NCBI GenBank assembly: GCA_036873135.1
Contig: JAPTYO010000023.1
Coordinates: 4,165,834-4,229,833, forward strand
Reading direction: 5' to 3'
Length of the DNA stretch: 64,000 nt
DNA from: Clarkia xantiana subsp. parviflora
Lineage: Eukaryota > Streptophyta > Magnoliopsida > Myrtales > Onagraceae
This document shows, piece after piece, positions 11,599 to 21,352 of this stretch. The notes beneath the pieces were generated by a model that was not told the origin of the DNA, did no database searches, and saw only the letters and a list, made by a program, of their open reading frames with translations. Numbering within the stretch: position 1 is the first letter of the stretch; each line of letters begins with the position of its first letter. The translations under genes were made by a program, and so were the position numbers.

Positions 11599-12021
11599 TG
11601 ATATCAGAGTCGTTGGCTTGGTCCGGGAAGTCTGGGAGAACACAAAGTGGTGAGTCATGGTGTAAGGGCGGCGACACGTAGTACATATTATGTCGAGTGT
11701 GCTCTGGCTCGGTCCATGACGTGGCCTTTTGAGAGGCTGGTTTGAAAATCCCACAGTTTGGGGTCGTGGACTTCCCGTTAAGGGTAGTTAAGACGTGGGT
11801 AGAATTTCGGTTGAGGGGCAGCTATGGTGCACTCACATGTAAGGGGGATATTGTTAAGTGTACATGTGAGTGAGTTGTACCACATCGGTTAGATTAAAGA
11901 GTTGGAACACTATATAAGCTTGGTGGGCTACTCCTAATATTACCAATTGGTTTTAGTATGGAACGTCAGTGAGCTTATGTAGTGGGCCAGGACTCACTCC
12001 CCAGATTTAAATCTCCTAACA
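11599..12021 (+). mobile_element. TRIM unit: PBS, internal domain and one 170-bp LTR
   Basis: From the primer-site-like TGATATCAGAGT (11599-11610) the sequence follows the layout of plant TRIM elements. There is a 240-bp non-coding domain ending in the purine tract AAGGGGGATAT, then an LTR (11852-12021) running from TGTTAAGTGTACATGTGAG to CTCCTAACA and containing CTATATAAGC as a TATA box. No coding capacity is present, as is usual for TRIMs. Only one TRIM LTR exists; on the left the LTR tail belongs to the Copia element. Confidence 0.7.
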
Positions 12022-12023
12022 AA

Positions 12024-12035
12024 TGGTATCAGAGC
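12024..12035 (+). other. Primer-binding site (initiator-Met tRNA type)
   Basis: TGGTATCAGAGC is a perfect match to the usual Copia/TRIM primer site. It begins three bases after the CTAACA end of the TRIM LTR and 39 bp before the gag ATG at 12063. Confidence 0.85.
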
Positions 12036-12062
12036 TAAAGAGATTCAACACGATCACCGAAG

Positions 12063-12830
12063 ATGGAGATGTCGAAGGCTGGAATCGAGAAGGTTCGATG
12101 AAAGCGATTTCGGTTTCTAGAAGAAGCAGATTGAAGATTATCTGTACCAGAAGAATTTGTACGAACCCTTGTCTGGGGAAAATTCAGAATCCATGACGGG
12201 GCAACAGTGGAAGCTCAAGGATCGACAAGCTCTGGGGCTGATCCGATTGTGTCTGTCCAGGAACGTTGCATCCAACATCGTCAAAGAAACATCGACGAGG
12301 GGCGTGCTGAAGGCGTTGGCAAACATGTACGAGAAACCATCGGCGATGAACAATGTGTACTTGATGCGTAGATTGTTCAATTTACAAATGGTTGAAGGTG
12401 GTTCTGTTGCTGAACATATAAATGCCTTTAATATGATTGTTTCGCAACTGAGTTCTGTTGAGATTAATCTTGAGGATGAGGTTAAAGCTTTTATTTTGTT
12501 GTCATCACTGCCAGAGTCGTGGGATACTATTGTTTCCGTAGTTAGTAGTTCATGTGGATCTGAGAAGCTGAAGCTCGATGAAATCTGAGATGTTGTCCTT
12601 AAAGAAAGCATTTGAAAAAGAGAAATTGGTGAGTTATCATGAAGTGCTCTCAGTGTTGACAAAAGGCGGGTGAGTAAATCAAATGGTCCAAATCAGTATG
12701 GATGTTCAACATCAAGAAACTGAAGACCACAAGGATCATGTTGTAAATGTGGTGGAAAAAGCCACTTTCGATCTGATTTTCCGAAACCAAAGAAGAAGAA
12801 TCACGAACCTGACATGATAGTGATTATGTG
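12063..12830 (+). pseudogene. Copia gag, decayed
   Basis: The frame starts at the ATG after the PBS. It shifts early, then runs open from 12157 to 12588 with the UBN2 gag core: ALGLIRLCLSRNVASNI, VYLMRRLFNLQMVEGGSV and LEDEVKAFILLSSLPESWD. After stops near 12588 and 12615, a zinc knuckle is readable at 12739-12788 (CCKCGGKSHFRSDF), in which the last cysteine of CX2CX4HX4C is phenylalanine. The gag-pol region continues to the CACTA insertion at 13011. Confidence 0.85.
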
Positions 12831-13861
12831 CAGCATAAGACATTGGGGGCGCGTTAATCCTCAATGTGGATAGCTCACTTAAATCCTGAATTTTGGATTT
12901 TAGAGCATCATTTCATTCGTCTCCGAGCAAGGTTTTGTTCCGAAATTTCAAGTTTGAAAAGTTTGGAAATATGTAACTTGCTGACAACGAATCGTTGGTG
13001 ATCGAAGGAACACTACGAGAATTAATGATTATTGCGATGATCAAAATCGTCGCAAAAACCCCTAAAATCGTCACTATAAGTACATTGCGACGACAAATCG
13101 TCACAATAGCCTCGTCACTATAGACCCCTAGCAATAGATCCCGATTGCGACAAAATGAGCTGTCATCGCAATATATTATACTCTATTGCGATGACTATTG
13201 TCAACACATTTGTGATATTAATTGTCGCAATTGATATATCTATTGTGATGATTTGATTACGCTACTGCCATGACAAATTTAATTTTTTTGTCGCAGTACG
13301 TACACTTTTTGTGATGATTTAGTAATTATATAGTGCCGTAATTTAAGATATTTGTCGCAATTTGTCACCATATTGCGATGATTAGATAACCTTATTGCGA
13401 TGACATAGATATTATCGTTATATATACTTATTACGTGAATATTATAATTTTATTATTATTTTTTATTGCGACGAATTTAAATTGTATTGTAACGATAAAT
13501 TTTTGAAGTGTCGTCGCAATAGATTTGTCATATTTTAACATTTAAAACTACTGCGATTGCGACAATCGCTATAAATTATTGATTAATTTATTTTTTATTG
13601 CATAAAAAATAATATAAAAAATACCTACCAGATAAAATTGATCAATATTTTAAAAAAAAAATCACAATGAAATATTATAAAGTCTAGAATACAAATACAA
13701 ACTAAATACTAAACATAATTAAAACCCATCAATATGCATTTCCATAATTCTACAAAACTATCTATTAGAACCGGATTTGAGGTTCATATCTGTTCCATAC
13801 AACAGACAAGAACGGAACTGGATTTAGAGCTCTACAGCCAAACCGTTGTTGAACTCTCCAG

Positions 13862-13994
13862 CTAAACTTTCTCATCTCCGTGCCTCTTCTTCATTGCAGC
13901 CATTTTCTCATCCCGTTCTTTGATCAACTTCTCCCTCTCTTCCACGAATCACTCTATTTTCTTGTCCTGCAGCTTAATGACTTCCTCTGACCTA
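13862..13994 (-). pseudogene. Coiled-coil tail of a CACTA-encoded protein, fragment
   Basis: The minus strand reads SEEVIKLQDKKIE, stop, FVEEREKLIKERDEKMAAMK, then KKRHGDEKV and a stop. Such charged coiled-coil tails end the plant En/Spm second ORF (transposase PF03004 type). One internal stop and the absence of any upstream domain make it a relic. Assignment rests on composition and on location within a CACTA element. Confidence 0.5.
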
Positions 13995-15179
13995 AACCAA
14001 CAACTACAAAGGTATTCAATTAGTTATACATATCAAATCACTTGTTTATTTGAGTTTTAATTCAAGTTGTAAATACCGAACTTTAATGGGTGTGATTCTT
14101 AATTTAAACATGCGGCTGATGTAATCACTAATTCACAACCATTCATCTATATTAGAAAATTCTCTAATACCTTAGTGTGCTTTCTTCAACGCTAGTCTCC
14201 GTGATGTGTCTTGGCTGGACGGAAGCAAACATGACGAGTAGAGGGGACGGCGGAACGATAACGAAATGGATAGTGTAGAAGAAAGTTCTCGAATATAAAT
14301 CTTTTTCATGGAATAGAGAGAGTGGAGAAGAAGAATTTTAGGGAAATAAACCATAAAAAGTTAATTCATTCCCTAAATAGTATATTTTATTAAATAAGAA
14401 AGTAAATTTTGGCCAATTAATATAGAAAGTTATTAAATAATTTTATTACCAATTAAATTAAATATATATATTCTAAGTAATTAAATGTTCATTTATTCTT
14501 TTTGGTAACATTAAATACAGTGCAAGTAATTAGATATGATTTAATTTTTTTGGTAACAAATAAATTTATTTTTTTTGCAACTCAATTAAATACATCTATT
14601 GCACGTACAATAAATTATTCTAAAGATAATTTAACTATGGAGATTTTAGCGTAATTTCTGAAATTATATTTAAATTAACATGTGTTGTATTTTTAAATTT
14701 TAAATATTTTTATTATATCTATTTAAATAAATTATTATATTATATATACAATATGCTGATGTACACTAACGAGACCTCGCGATTGAGGGAATTATGTTTT
14801 GATCACGTGACCATTTAATTAATAGAACAAATACACATAAAAATAATGACAAACTAAAAAACTAAATTTGCGAAATTGAATTACATTAATAACACCACGT
14901 TTGATACTGAATTTAACTTTCGTGCATAACCTTGCACACCACTCAAAGTTGAGATGTGATATTTTTTTTTTTTTGGCCAATAGAGATGTGCATATTTAAC
15001 CCACCTTTTTTTTTTTTTTTTGCTTATTTGAAATAAATTTAAGTATTTAATAAACAAGTTTGAAAAATAAATAAAATTGTTTTTAAATTTTTTACCTATT
15101 TTTTCCGATTTCTAGAAAATAGAAAATGTGTTATTATCAGACATATTAGTCATATTAAAAATAAGTTCAATACTAGTCT

Positions 15180-15500
15180 TAAGTTTTTAAGGTTTAGAGT
15201 TTAAGAATTAAGGTTTCCAGGTTTAGAGTTTAAGCTTATAAGGTTTAGAGTGTAGGGTTTAGTGTTTGATATTTATGATATTATTGTTTAAAGTTTAAGA
15301 TTTTGGGGTTTAGAATTTAAGAGTTAATGTTCATGGCGAAGAGTTTACAGTTTTGTGTTTAGAATATTATTAATGTTTTAAAGTTTAGAGTTTAAAGTTT
15401 TAGGTATTTATTTTCATTATATTATATTTTAGAATTTAAGGTTTCAAAGGGTTTTAGAGATTATGTTTATGGTCTAGGGTTTAGATTTCAAAGTTTAAAT
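15180..15500. repeat. Degenerate GGTTTAG-rich tract
   Basis: Repeated GGTTTAGAGTTTAAG, GTAGGGTTTAGTG and similar words resemble heavily diverged plant telomere-type repeats (TTTAGGG). It lies in the non-coding middle of the CACTA element. A simple low-complexity origin is equally possible. Confidence 0.4.
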
Positions 15501-15946
15501 TTATTTGAATTTTGATGCAAAATTAACAAATTTTACCGATTTTCAAACAAATTATAAAACTTTATAAATAGAAATATATGAAAATATCTTAAAATATAAT
15601 TAATTTCGAAAAGAAGTCGTTGTGATTCGATATTACACATCATCGCAATAAATTCACTATATTGGGGGGATATGTGGTCATCACAATCGATTACATATTT
15701 TTGTAATTGGTTTCCCATAGAAGTTGGCGCCAATTTTTTTTGCAAAAATTGTTATTGCTAGAATCATTAGTCGCAATTGACATTACACATCATCACAATA
15801 AACACATTTTATTGCGAGAGTATGCGACCCTGATAATATATTTATAGCAGACGCATTCTTTTCCAATAAAAATTAGCTTCTACATTTTGGTGGGAAATCG
15901 CAACAGAATAGTACAAATCATCACAATAAACATAATCTATTGTGAG

Positions 15947-16872
15947 CAGAGCCGTCCCAACAGCTTTTGAGGCCTAAAGCGAAATTTAACTAGTGTCCTT
16001 TTTTAAATTTATTTAATGTGAATTATTTAAAATTTATATCCATGAAAAATTTAAGTGAAATTAATCGTTAGTTTTTTTTTAACTTTTTTTTTTTAATTTT
16101 AATTCATATTTATAGTTATATTGATATCATTAACTAATATATTTAATATTTAGGCACTATACCCGATAAATTATTGCCACTACTAATTTCGAAAACATAT
16201 TTCAATTAAAGAGCAACGAACAATAGTTTTGATACGCATTAAATAATTATTATAAATCCAATAAAAACATTATGATAAAAATGAAACATAAAAGATAAAA
16301 GATGTAAGGATACAATACTTAAATTTATTTTATTTTATTTTGAAAATTTTCATTACATTGGGTATAAAAATGTTTTAGTGTGTTTATTAATAGTGAAAAA
16401 TTAAAAGCACTTGAATATATATATATTACTAAAAGAAAGGTTTGAAATCATTCAAATGTAAAAAAAAATTCTATAATAACAAAAAAAACAAAAAACAACT
16501 TTTTTAGACATATATAAATAAGCTAAGAGTCATTGTAATTTTTTTTTTAATGATATGACTTGCAAACTAATCAAATAGTGATGGAAACCAAAAATCATGT
16601 TTGAATTAGTCGAGAAAACGAAGTAATAAATGAGGATATTTAAATAATTTTTTACCACAAAATGTTTAAAGATTGTTTGGCCTATAAATTCTTAAAAAAT
16701 TGACTATTAAATGCTAAAACTAATTATAGCAAGTTTAAAGAGTTGATTAATAGCAAGTTTTGTTTTTTTTCTTTGTTTTTTTATTTATTTTTTATTTACA
16801 TAATATGATAGGGAGCATTTAGGGATTGGAGGCCTAAAGCAACGGCTTTTGATACCCCCTAAAGCAGGCCTG
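15947..16872. mobile_element. hAT-like element nested in the CACTA element
   Basis: A perfect 8-bp duplication ATTGTGAG (15939-15946 and 16873-16880) flanks a 926-bp AT-rich segment. It begins CAGAGCCGTCCC and ends, inverted, CAGGCCTGCTTT. Both ends carry the AGGCCTAAAGC motif. No coding sequence. The motif links it to the larger element at 2044-6375. Confidence 0.75.
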
Positions 16873-17639
16873 ATTGTGAGGATATAGATATACATTCATC
16901 GTAATAGATTTCATGTTTTCGCAGTTGGTTTCCCAAAAAAGTTGGTGGATTTTTTTTTTTTTTGCGAGTTTTGTTATTGCGAGAAACAGTTGTCACAACC
17001 GGATATTGCACTTTCTTGCAATAAACTAATTATATTGTGACAATATTTTGTCATATCCTTAGATTTGACGTCATCACAATTGTATATTACACATATCCTC
17101 GCAATAAATCTATTTTACTACGATGAAATCCTACTAATAGATTTGACGACGTCACAATTGTTTTCCTATAGATAATTGACGCCAAATATTTTGTGGGAAA
17201 ATTGTTATTGAGAGAAAAAGTCGTCGCGATTGGATATTCCATATCCTAACAATAAATCTACTCTATTGCGACGACATGCGTTCATCACAATAGATTACAT
17301 GTCTCGTAATTGGTTCACACGAAAATATTGTGCTGAAATTGTGGTGAGAAATTTGTATTGCGAGAAGCATTCGTCGCAAAAGGATATTACACATTCTCGC
17401 AATAAACTCATTTTATTGCAAGGATACGCGGTCCTCACAATAGATTTGTTATTGTCGCAACATTTTTTTTATTGTGATGACCCGTCGTCGCGATTGGATA
17501 TTGTGATGATGTTCTAGTCATTTCTACATTGTATGCGACAAAAGTGTATATCGTCGCAATAGACACGATCTGTAGTGAGGATACGATGTCGTCACAATAG
17601 AAATCGTCGTAGTAGACCAAAATTCTTGTAGTGGAAAGG

Positions 17640-18230
17640 GGAATATCTGCATTCAAACTCCAACAGGAAATGAGTAGGCATTGGAATATGTCAGGTACTT
17701 TCTGATCTCAAGAGAATCTGATATGAGTTGGTCAGTTGGATAGCACGGGTTATACCGCGGAGTTTGTGAAGGGATCCTGGAAGATCAAGAGAGGTGTTAT
17801 GGTGGTAGCACGGAGCCTTAAATATGGAACCTTGTACACCACTGAAGGGTGTATAAATGCGGCTGCTATTTAGGAGAGTGCTTCCAGTTCATGTATGTGG
17901 CATAACAGACTTGGACACATGAGTGTTAAAGGAATGAAGATGCTGGTGGAGAAAGGAGCTTTAGAGGGTCTGAAACATGTTGACATGGAATCTGTGAAAG
18001 CTGTGTTATGGAGAAACATAATCGAATCAGTTTCACGAAGACCCCAAGAGAGCCAAAGAAAGTGGAGTTGGAGGTTAGTTGCTCTTCTGGTCAGAAAGAG
18101 CATGTTGTTTCTACTCCAGATCGGTTAGTCCGGGACAGGGACATGAGACATATCAAGTTAGAGGATTTAGAGGCATGTGGCCTAAGTGTAGCAAAAGCTG
18201 GGACCTAGAAATGTTTAAGCTCGGTTGAAA
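17640..18230 (+). pseudogene. Copia gag-pre-integrase region, decayed
   Basis: Sequence resumes after the CACTA element with WKIKRGVMVVARSLKYGTLY and then WHNRLGHMSVKGMKMLVEKG, the GAG-pre-integrase domain (about 17895-18000) that precedes integrase in Copia polyproteins. The frame then shifts into RISFTKTPREPKKVELE and jumps to a C-terminal-like stretch (LEDLEACGLSVAKAG) within about 100 bp. The integrase, RT and RNase H regions were therefore deleted between about 18110 and 18130. Internal stops exclude function. Confidence 0.85.
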
Positions 18231-18346
18231 TCTCGGGAGATCCGGGTATGGCAAATGAGGTAGCGGACCATGGAGCAAATCAATGTTGGCTATGGAGAAT
18301 ACAAGTCAAGGTGTAGTTATGGAGAATTCAAAACAAGGTGGAGATT

Positions 18347-18790
18347 TGTTGGGTTTGTCTTGAATTAGTTAGTTAAGTCCACTAAACAGTTAAGTCTGTT
18401 AGCTATTTTAGGTAGCGGTATATATATATCGGTTTATTATAATATATATATATATATATAGTATTAGGCTGGTGCGAAGGTTAATCAACAGAGAGAGAGG
18501 TAGGGCGTTGCTTTTCTGTGTGCGAAGGTATGGTTCGATAGCCACCGGGTGGACTAGAGTTTATTATGTGTAATTAGAGCATTGTGTGTTTAGGTCTCTA
18601 CGTGTATTGTGAGAGAGAGCGTTCTATGTGGTTTCGTCTTGTAACCCTCCAGAGTTGATTGTGCTAATGAAGTGGTGCTCCTCCTTTGCCCGTGGATGTA
18701 GGTCGAGTTGACCGAACAACGTGAAATCTTGTCTTCTCTATTGTTTTCTTTTTTATTGTTTAGTGAGTGTTGAGAGAATCGATCCTTACA
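18347..18790 (+). repeat. 3' LTR of the plus-strand Copia remnant
   Basis: This 444-bp LTR runs from TGTTGGGTTTGTC to GATCCTTACA directly after the polypurine tract. It includes a (TA)n run near 18435. Its last 65 bp match the LTR tail at 11530-11596. Confidence 0.8.
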
Positions 18791-19062
18791 CATATAAGGG
18801 TAGAGGAGTGTATGTGTAGATTAGTATTAGGTCTTGTTAGTGCTGAAGTATAAGGGGATGTACAATTGATGATGCTCATTTCAACTCCAGTTCTTGGTCT
18901 ATAGGAGTAATTAATGTCCAGCTACTTAATCATTGAGATCAATGATTTTGTATGGAGAGGGTAATTATTGTTCATATATAGAATGTGGGGCTGAGTAGCA
19001 AGATTATATTAGAATATGGTTTAGATAGATGATGCAGTTATGTACAGAAGATTAACTATGAA
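18791..19062. other. Intergenic, no feature seen
   Basis: AT-rich single-copy-looking sequence upstream of the aminotransferase pseudogene. It might include that gene's former leader, but no promoter element could be picked out. Confidence 0.4.
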
Positions 19063-20640
19063 ATGAATGTGAAATATGTTCTTCTCATTTTGATTTCCCT
19101 TTTCCTGATTCTGTTATCAATTCTGGTACTAACACTCATCCCCTGTCTTGTCTTCTACTTTCTGCAGTTCTACCTCAAACGGAAGCGCTCCCCCAAGCAT
19201 GACCGCGACCCTCCCATCTCACAGTCTCCTTCGTCCTCCAACCTCGCCGAGCTCCCTAGTTCGGGTTCCAGTTCTAGTATTTTCGGATGCTGGTCCATCG
19301 GACCTGCGAGAATCTCCAGCGGAGCAAGCTTGTTTGCAAAGCCGAGCTCATCTCCGTACGATTGTCAGAGCATGAATAAGAGTATACTGAAGGTCTTCGC
19401 TCACAAGTTCGAGCTTATGGGCGTATGTCTTATCCCTAACAAGTGGTATCAGAGCCGATGGTTCAAATCCCGGCAATGACATTTTAAGAAAAATAATTGT
19501 TGAAAAAACCTCATTGGAAGTTCAGTGTGGCCATGCAGAAAGTCCAGAGTTACAAACTAAGTAAGGAGTCCGGTGTAAACCGATGTTCGAAAAACATCTG
19601 TTTAAGTTTAAGGGAGGGTGTTAAAGTATGAATAAGAGTACACCGAAGGAATTCACTCACAAATTTGAACTTATGGGCTAATTGGTTAAGACGTACGTCT
19701 TATTCCTAACAACATAACGATCGTGTTCATAATCTTGATGGAGTTATCCAGCTCTGGCTATCGGAGAACCAGGTAAACTCTACGTTCTAATCTATACTGC
19801 TACACGATGAGGGAAAAAAACAATTAAATCAGGTTATCTGGGGGTAATGTGGAATGAGAAATTCGTTATTTTTGTCATTAATTTCACCTTCTCATTTATC
19901 AGCAACTTTCTGAATCCCATGTGAGATTGATGATTCCATTGAGTCATTTGGTTTCTTGATGCACTTAGCCACATCTCATCGTATTCGTTCCAATTTTTTT
20001 GCACACTGGTAATGTATAGTTGTGCTTGGACTTGATTGATGAGTGGGTAATGGAGAATTTGGAGTCTTCAATGCTTGGAGGTGATTCCAGTAATAGTGGG
20101 TTATCTACATAGTAGGTTAATGTCATTTGGTTTTAGCTAATGTGGTAAAACTAAGAACTTAACTAAAATTGTTCAATATATAGTTTTATAAGACCATGGT
20201 CATGTACTATTTGATTTATTTTCTTAAAGGGTTAAAAGGGTCTTTTGGTCCTATATGTTTGACCAGTGTAGGCTTTTGGTGCATCCGTTAGTCAAATATT
20301 AAGTTTGACCGTTAAATATTTTTATTTTGTTCAATTTAGTCCTCAATTTTATACATCTAACTTTTATTTTTTGCAATTTAGCCTAAAAGAACCCAATTAG
20401 ACTTAGGTTCCATTTGACCCAACCATAGTGCGACCAGCTATGGTTGGGTCAATTGGAACACTTTACAGACTTTTCGATTTTGTCCGAGAGGAAAACATCC
20501 ACATTATCTCTGACGAGATATTTGCAGGATCGATCCATGGAAGTGAAGAGTTTGTGAGCATGGCTGAAGTTCTTGAAGATGAAGAACTTGAAGAGTTTGT
20601 GCAGATCATCCAGATGAAGAATCATTCTTTAATGGTACAG
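19063..20640 (+). pseudogene. ACS10/ACS12-type aminotransferase (ACC synthase family), broken
   Basis: Exon 1 (from the ATG at 19063) encodes a hydrophobic segment, then LIPCLVFYFLQFYLKRKRSP and a Ser/Pro-rich linker, ARISSG and AKPSSSPYD. This N-terminal extension is typical of ACS10/ACS12 proteins, which are PLP-dependent aminotransferases rather than true ACC synthases. A 354-bp TRIM interrupts the exon. Sequence continues at 19722 with RVHNLDGVIQL and SENQ, ending at a GTAAAC donor. Exon 2 lies at about 20021-20112 (CLDLIDEWVMENLESSML). A third block at 20440-20560 encodes FDFVREENIHIISDEIFAGS and EEFVSMAEV. The central exons and the whole PLP-lysine half are missing, so it is non-functional. 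Confidence 0.82.
19363..19716 (+). mobile_element. Very small TRIM retrotransposon inserted in the aminotransferase exon
   Basis: The 5' LTR is 19363-19441 (TGTCAGAGCATGAATAAG to CTAACA). The primer site AGTGGTATCAGAGC starts at 19442. The internal domain is about 177 bp with no coding sequence. The polypurine tract TTTAAGGGAGGG precedes the 3' LTR at 19619-19711 (TGTTAAAGTATGAATAAG to CTAACA). The duplication ACGAT (19358-19362, 19717-19721) restores the host reading frame when collapsed. Five extra bases (ACATA) lie between the 3' LTR end and the duplication. The 5' LTR lacks 14 bp that the 3' LTR keeps. Confidence 0.88.
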
Positions 20641-21003
20641 AATTCAAAAATCAAAAGAAAAATAAAAACACAAGTGTGCAACTTGTTGAGCTCTTGTCAT
20701 CTCTACACCATTTTTAGTCTTTTGAGATTCAATCCCTGTCCAAAGGTCCAACATCCGAAGGTGCCCCTCTTCACAAACTCGTGCTGTTGCATCAACAAGG
20801 TATTATTTTATTAGTTCTATTACAAAGATGCTAGTGATAGAAACAAATGACAAAAACATAATATACTTTATAGGTGGGTGACAAAAGGATTCAACAAATT
20901 CCTAAATTTTGATTTTGACAACAGCTAAAAGAACCCATTATTTAGCTTGTTCAAATCTATTTAGGCACACATCTCTTTTTAGCTACTTGTATGCAAGGTG
21001 ACT
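20641..21003. other. No recognisable gene
   Basis: This follows the last aminotransferase block. An open frame continues to about 20814 without similarity I recognise. I looked on the minus strand for a missing 3' exon of the neighbouring DUF688-like gene and found none that I could support. Confidence 0.35.
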
Positions 21004-21352
21004 TGTTATGGATAAATATATCCATTATTATAAGATAACATCTACTATTATTAGGATTAATGTTAGTGATAGATTTAGTTATATTAGATATATTAATAGT
21101 GATATAGTTAAGTATTTTATTTCTTATTGTTATCCGTTAGAATATCTTATCTTCCTAGGTTGTACTGGTCTAGTCCTGTTTAAGGGACAGTTCATTTAAT
21201 AAAACGATAAGCAGAAAGTTAATCGGAAAGTTAGGTTTCTAAATCTCCTATTCTATGTGTACTCATAACATCTGGTATCAGAGCGGACAATCCTATAACG
21301 GGACCAATCTAGATGGACAAACCATATCGATTATACAAGTATGGCAAACAAT
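21004..21352 (+). mobile_element. Copia LTR, primer site and start of leader, truncated
   Basis: The LTR-like stretch TGTTATGGATAAATATATCC to CTCATAACA (21004-21270) is followed by TCTGGTATCAGAGCGGAC, which contains a perfect TGGTATCAGAGC primer site at about 21273. A short leader and ATGGCAAACAATTCAGG (gag start-like) follow. Similarity stops where the minus-strand host gene ends, so this is a 5' fragment only. Confidence 0.65.

Larger units (their letters stand above)
13011..17633. mobile_element. Non-autonomous CACTA (En/Spm) transposon
   Basis: It starts CACTACGAGAATTA and ends with the inverse of CACTACAAGAATTT. It is flanked by the 3-bp duplication GAA (13008-13010, 17634-17636), so its boundaries are firm. 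Many subterminal copies of ATTGCGACGA/TCGTCGCAAT in both orientations fill 13030-13560 and 15600-17610, as expected for transposase-binding regions of CACTA elements. Of coding sequence only a coiled-coil fragment remains (13862-13994). It inserted into the body of the plus-strand Copia and itself carries a hAT insertion at 15947-16872. Confidence 0.92.
11530..18790 (+). mobile_element. Plus-strand Copia remnant, chimeric with a TRIM and split by CACTA
   Basis: The left part is only the tail of a 5' LTR (11530-11596), which matches the end of the 3' LTR at 18347-18790 (shared TTTAGTGAGTGTTGAGAGAA). Next come TRIM sequence, a primer-binding site, decayed gag, a 4.6 kb CACTA insertion, then gag-pre-integrase. 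Integrase, RT and RNase H are deleted. The polypurine tract AAACAAGGTGGAGATT precedes the 3' LTR. The 5' LTR's outer part is missing, possibly lost when the neighbouring minus-strand Copia inserted. Confidence 0.8.

Noticed and set aside
15180..15500. Interstitial telomere tract
   Set aside because: Only loosely similar to TTTAGGG, with no run of exact repeats; kept only as a low-confidence repeat.
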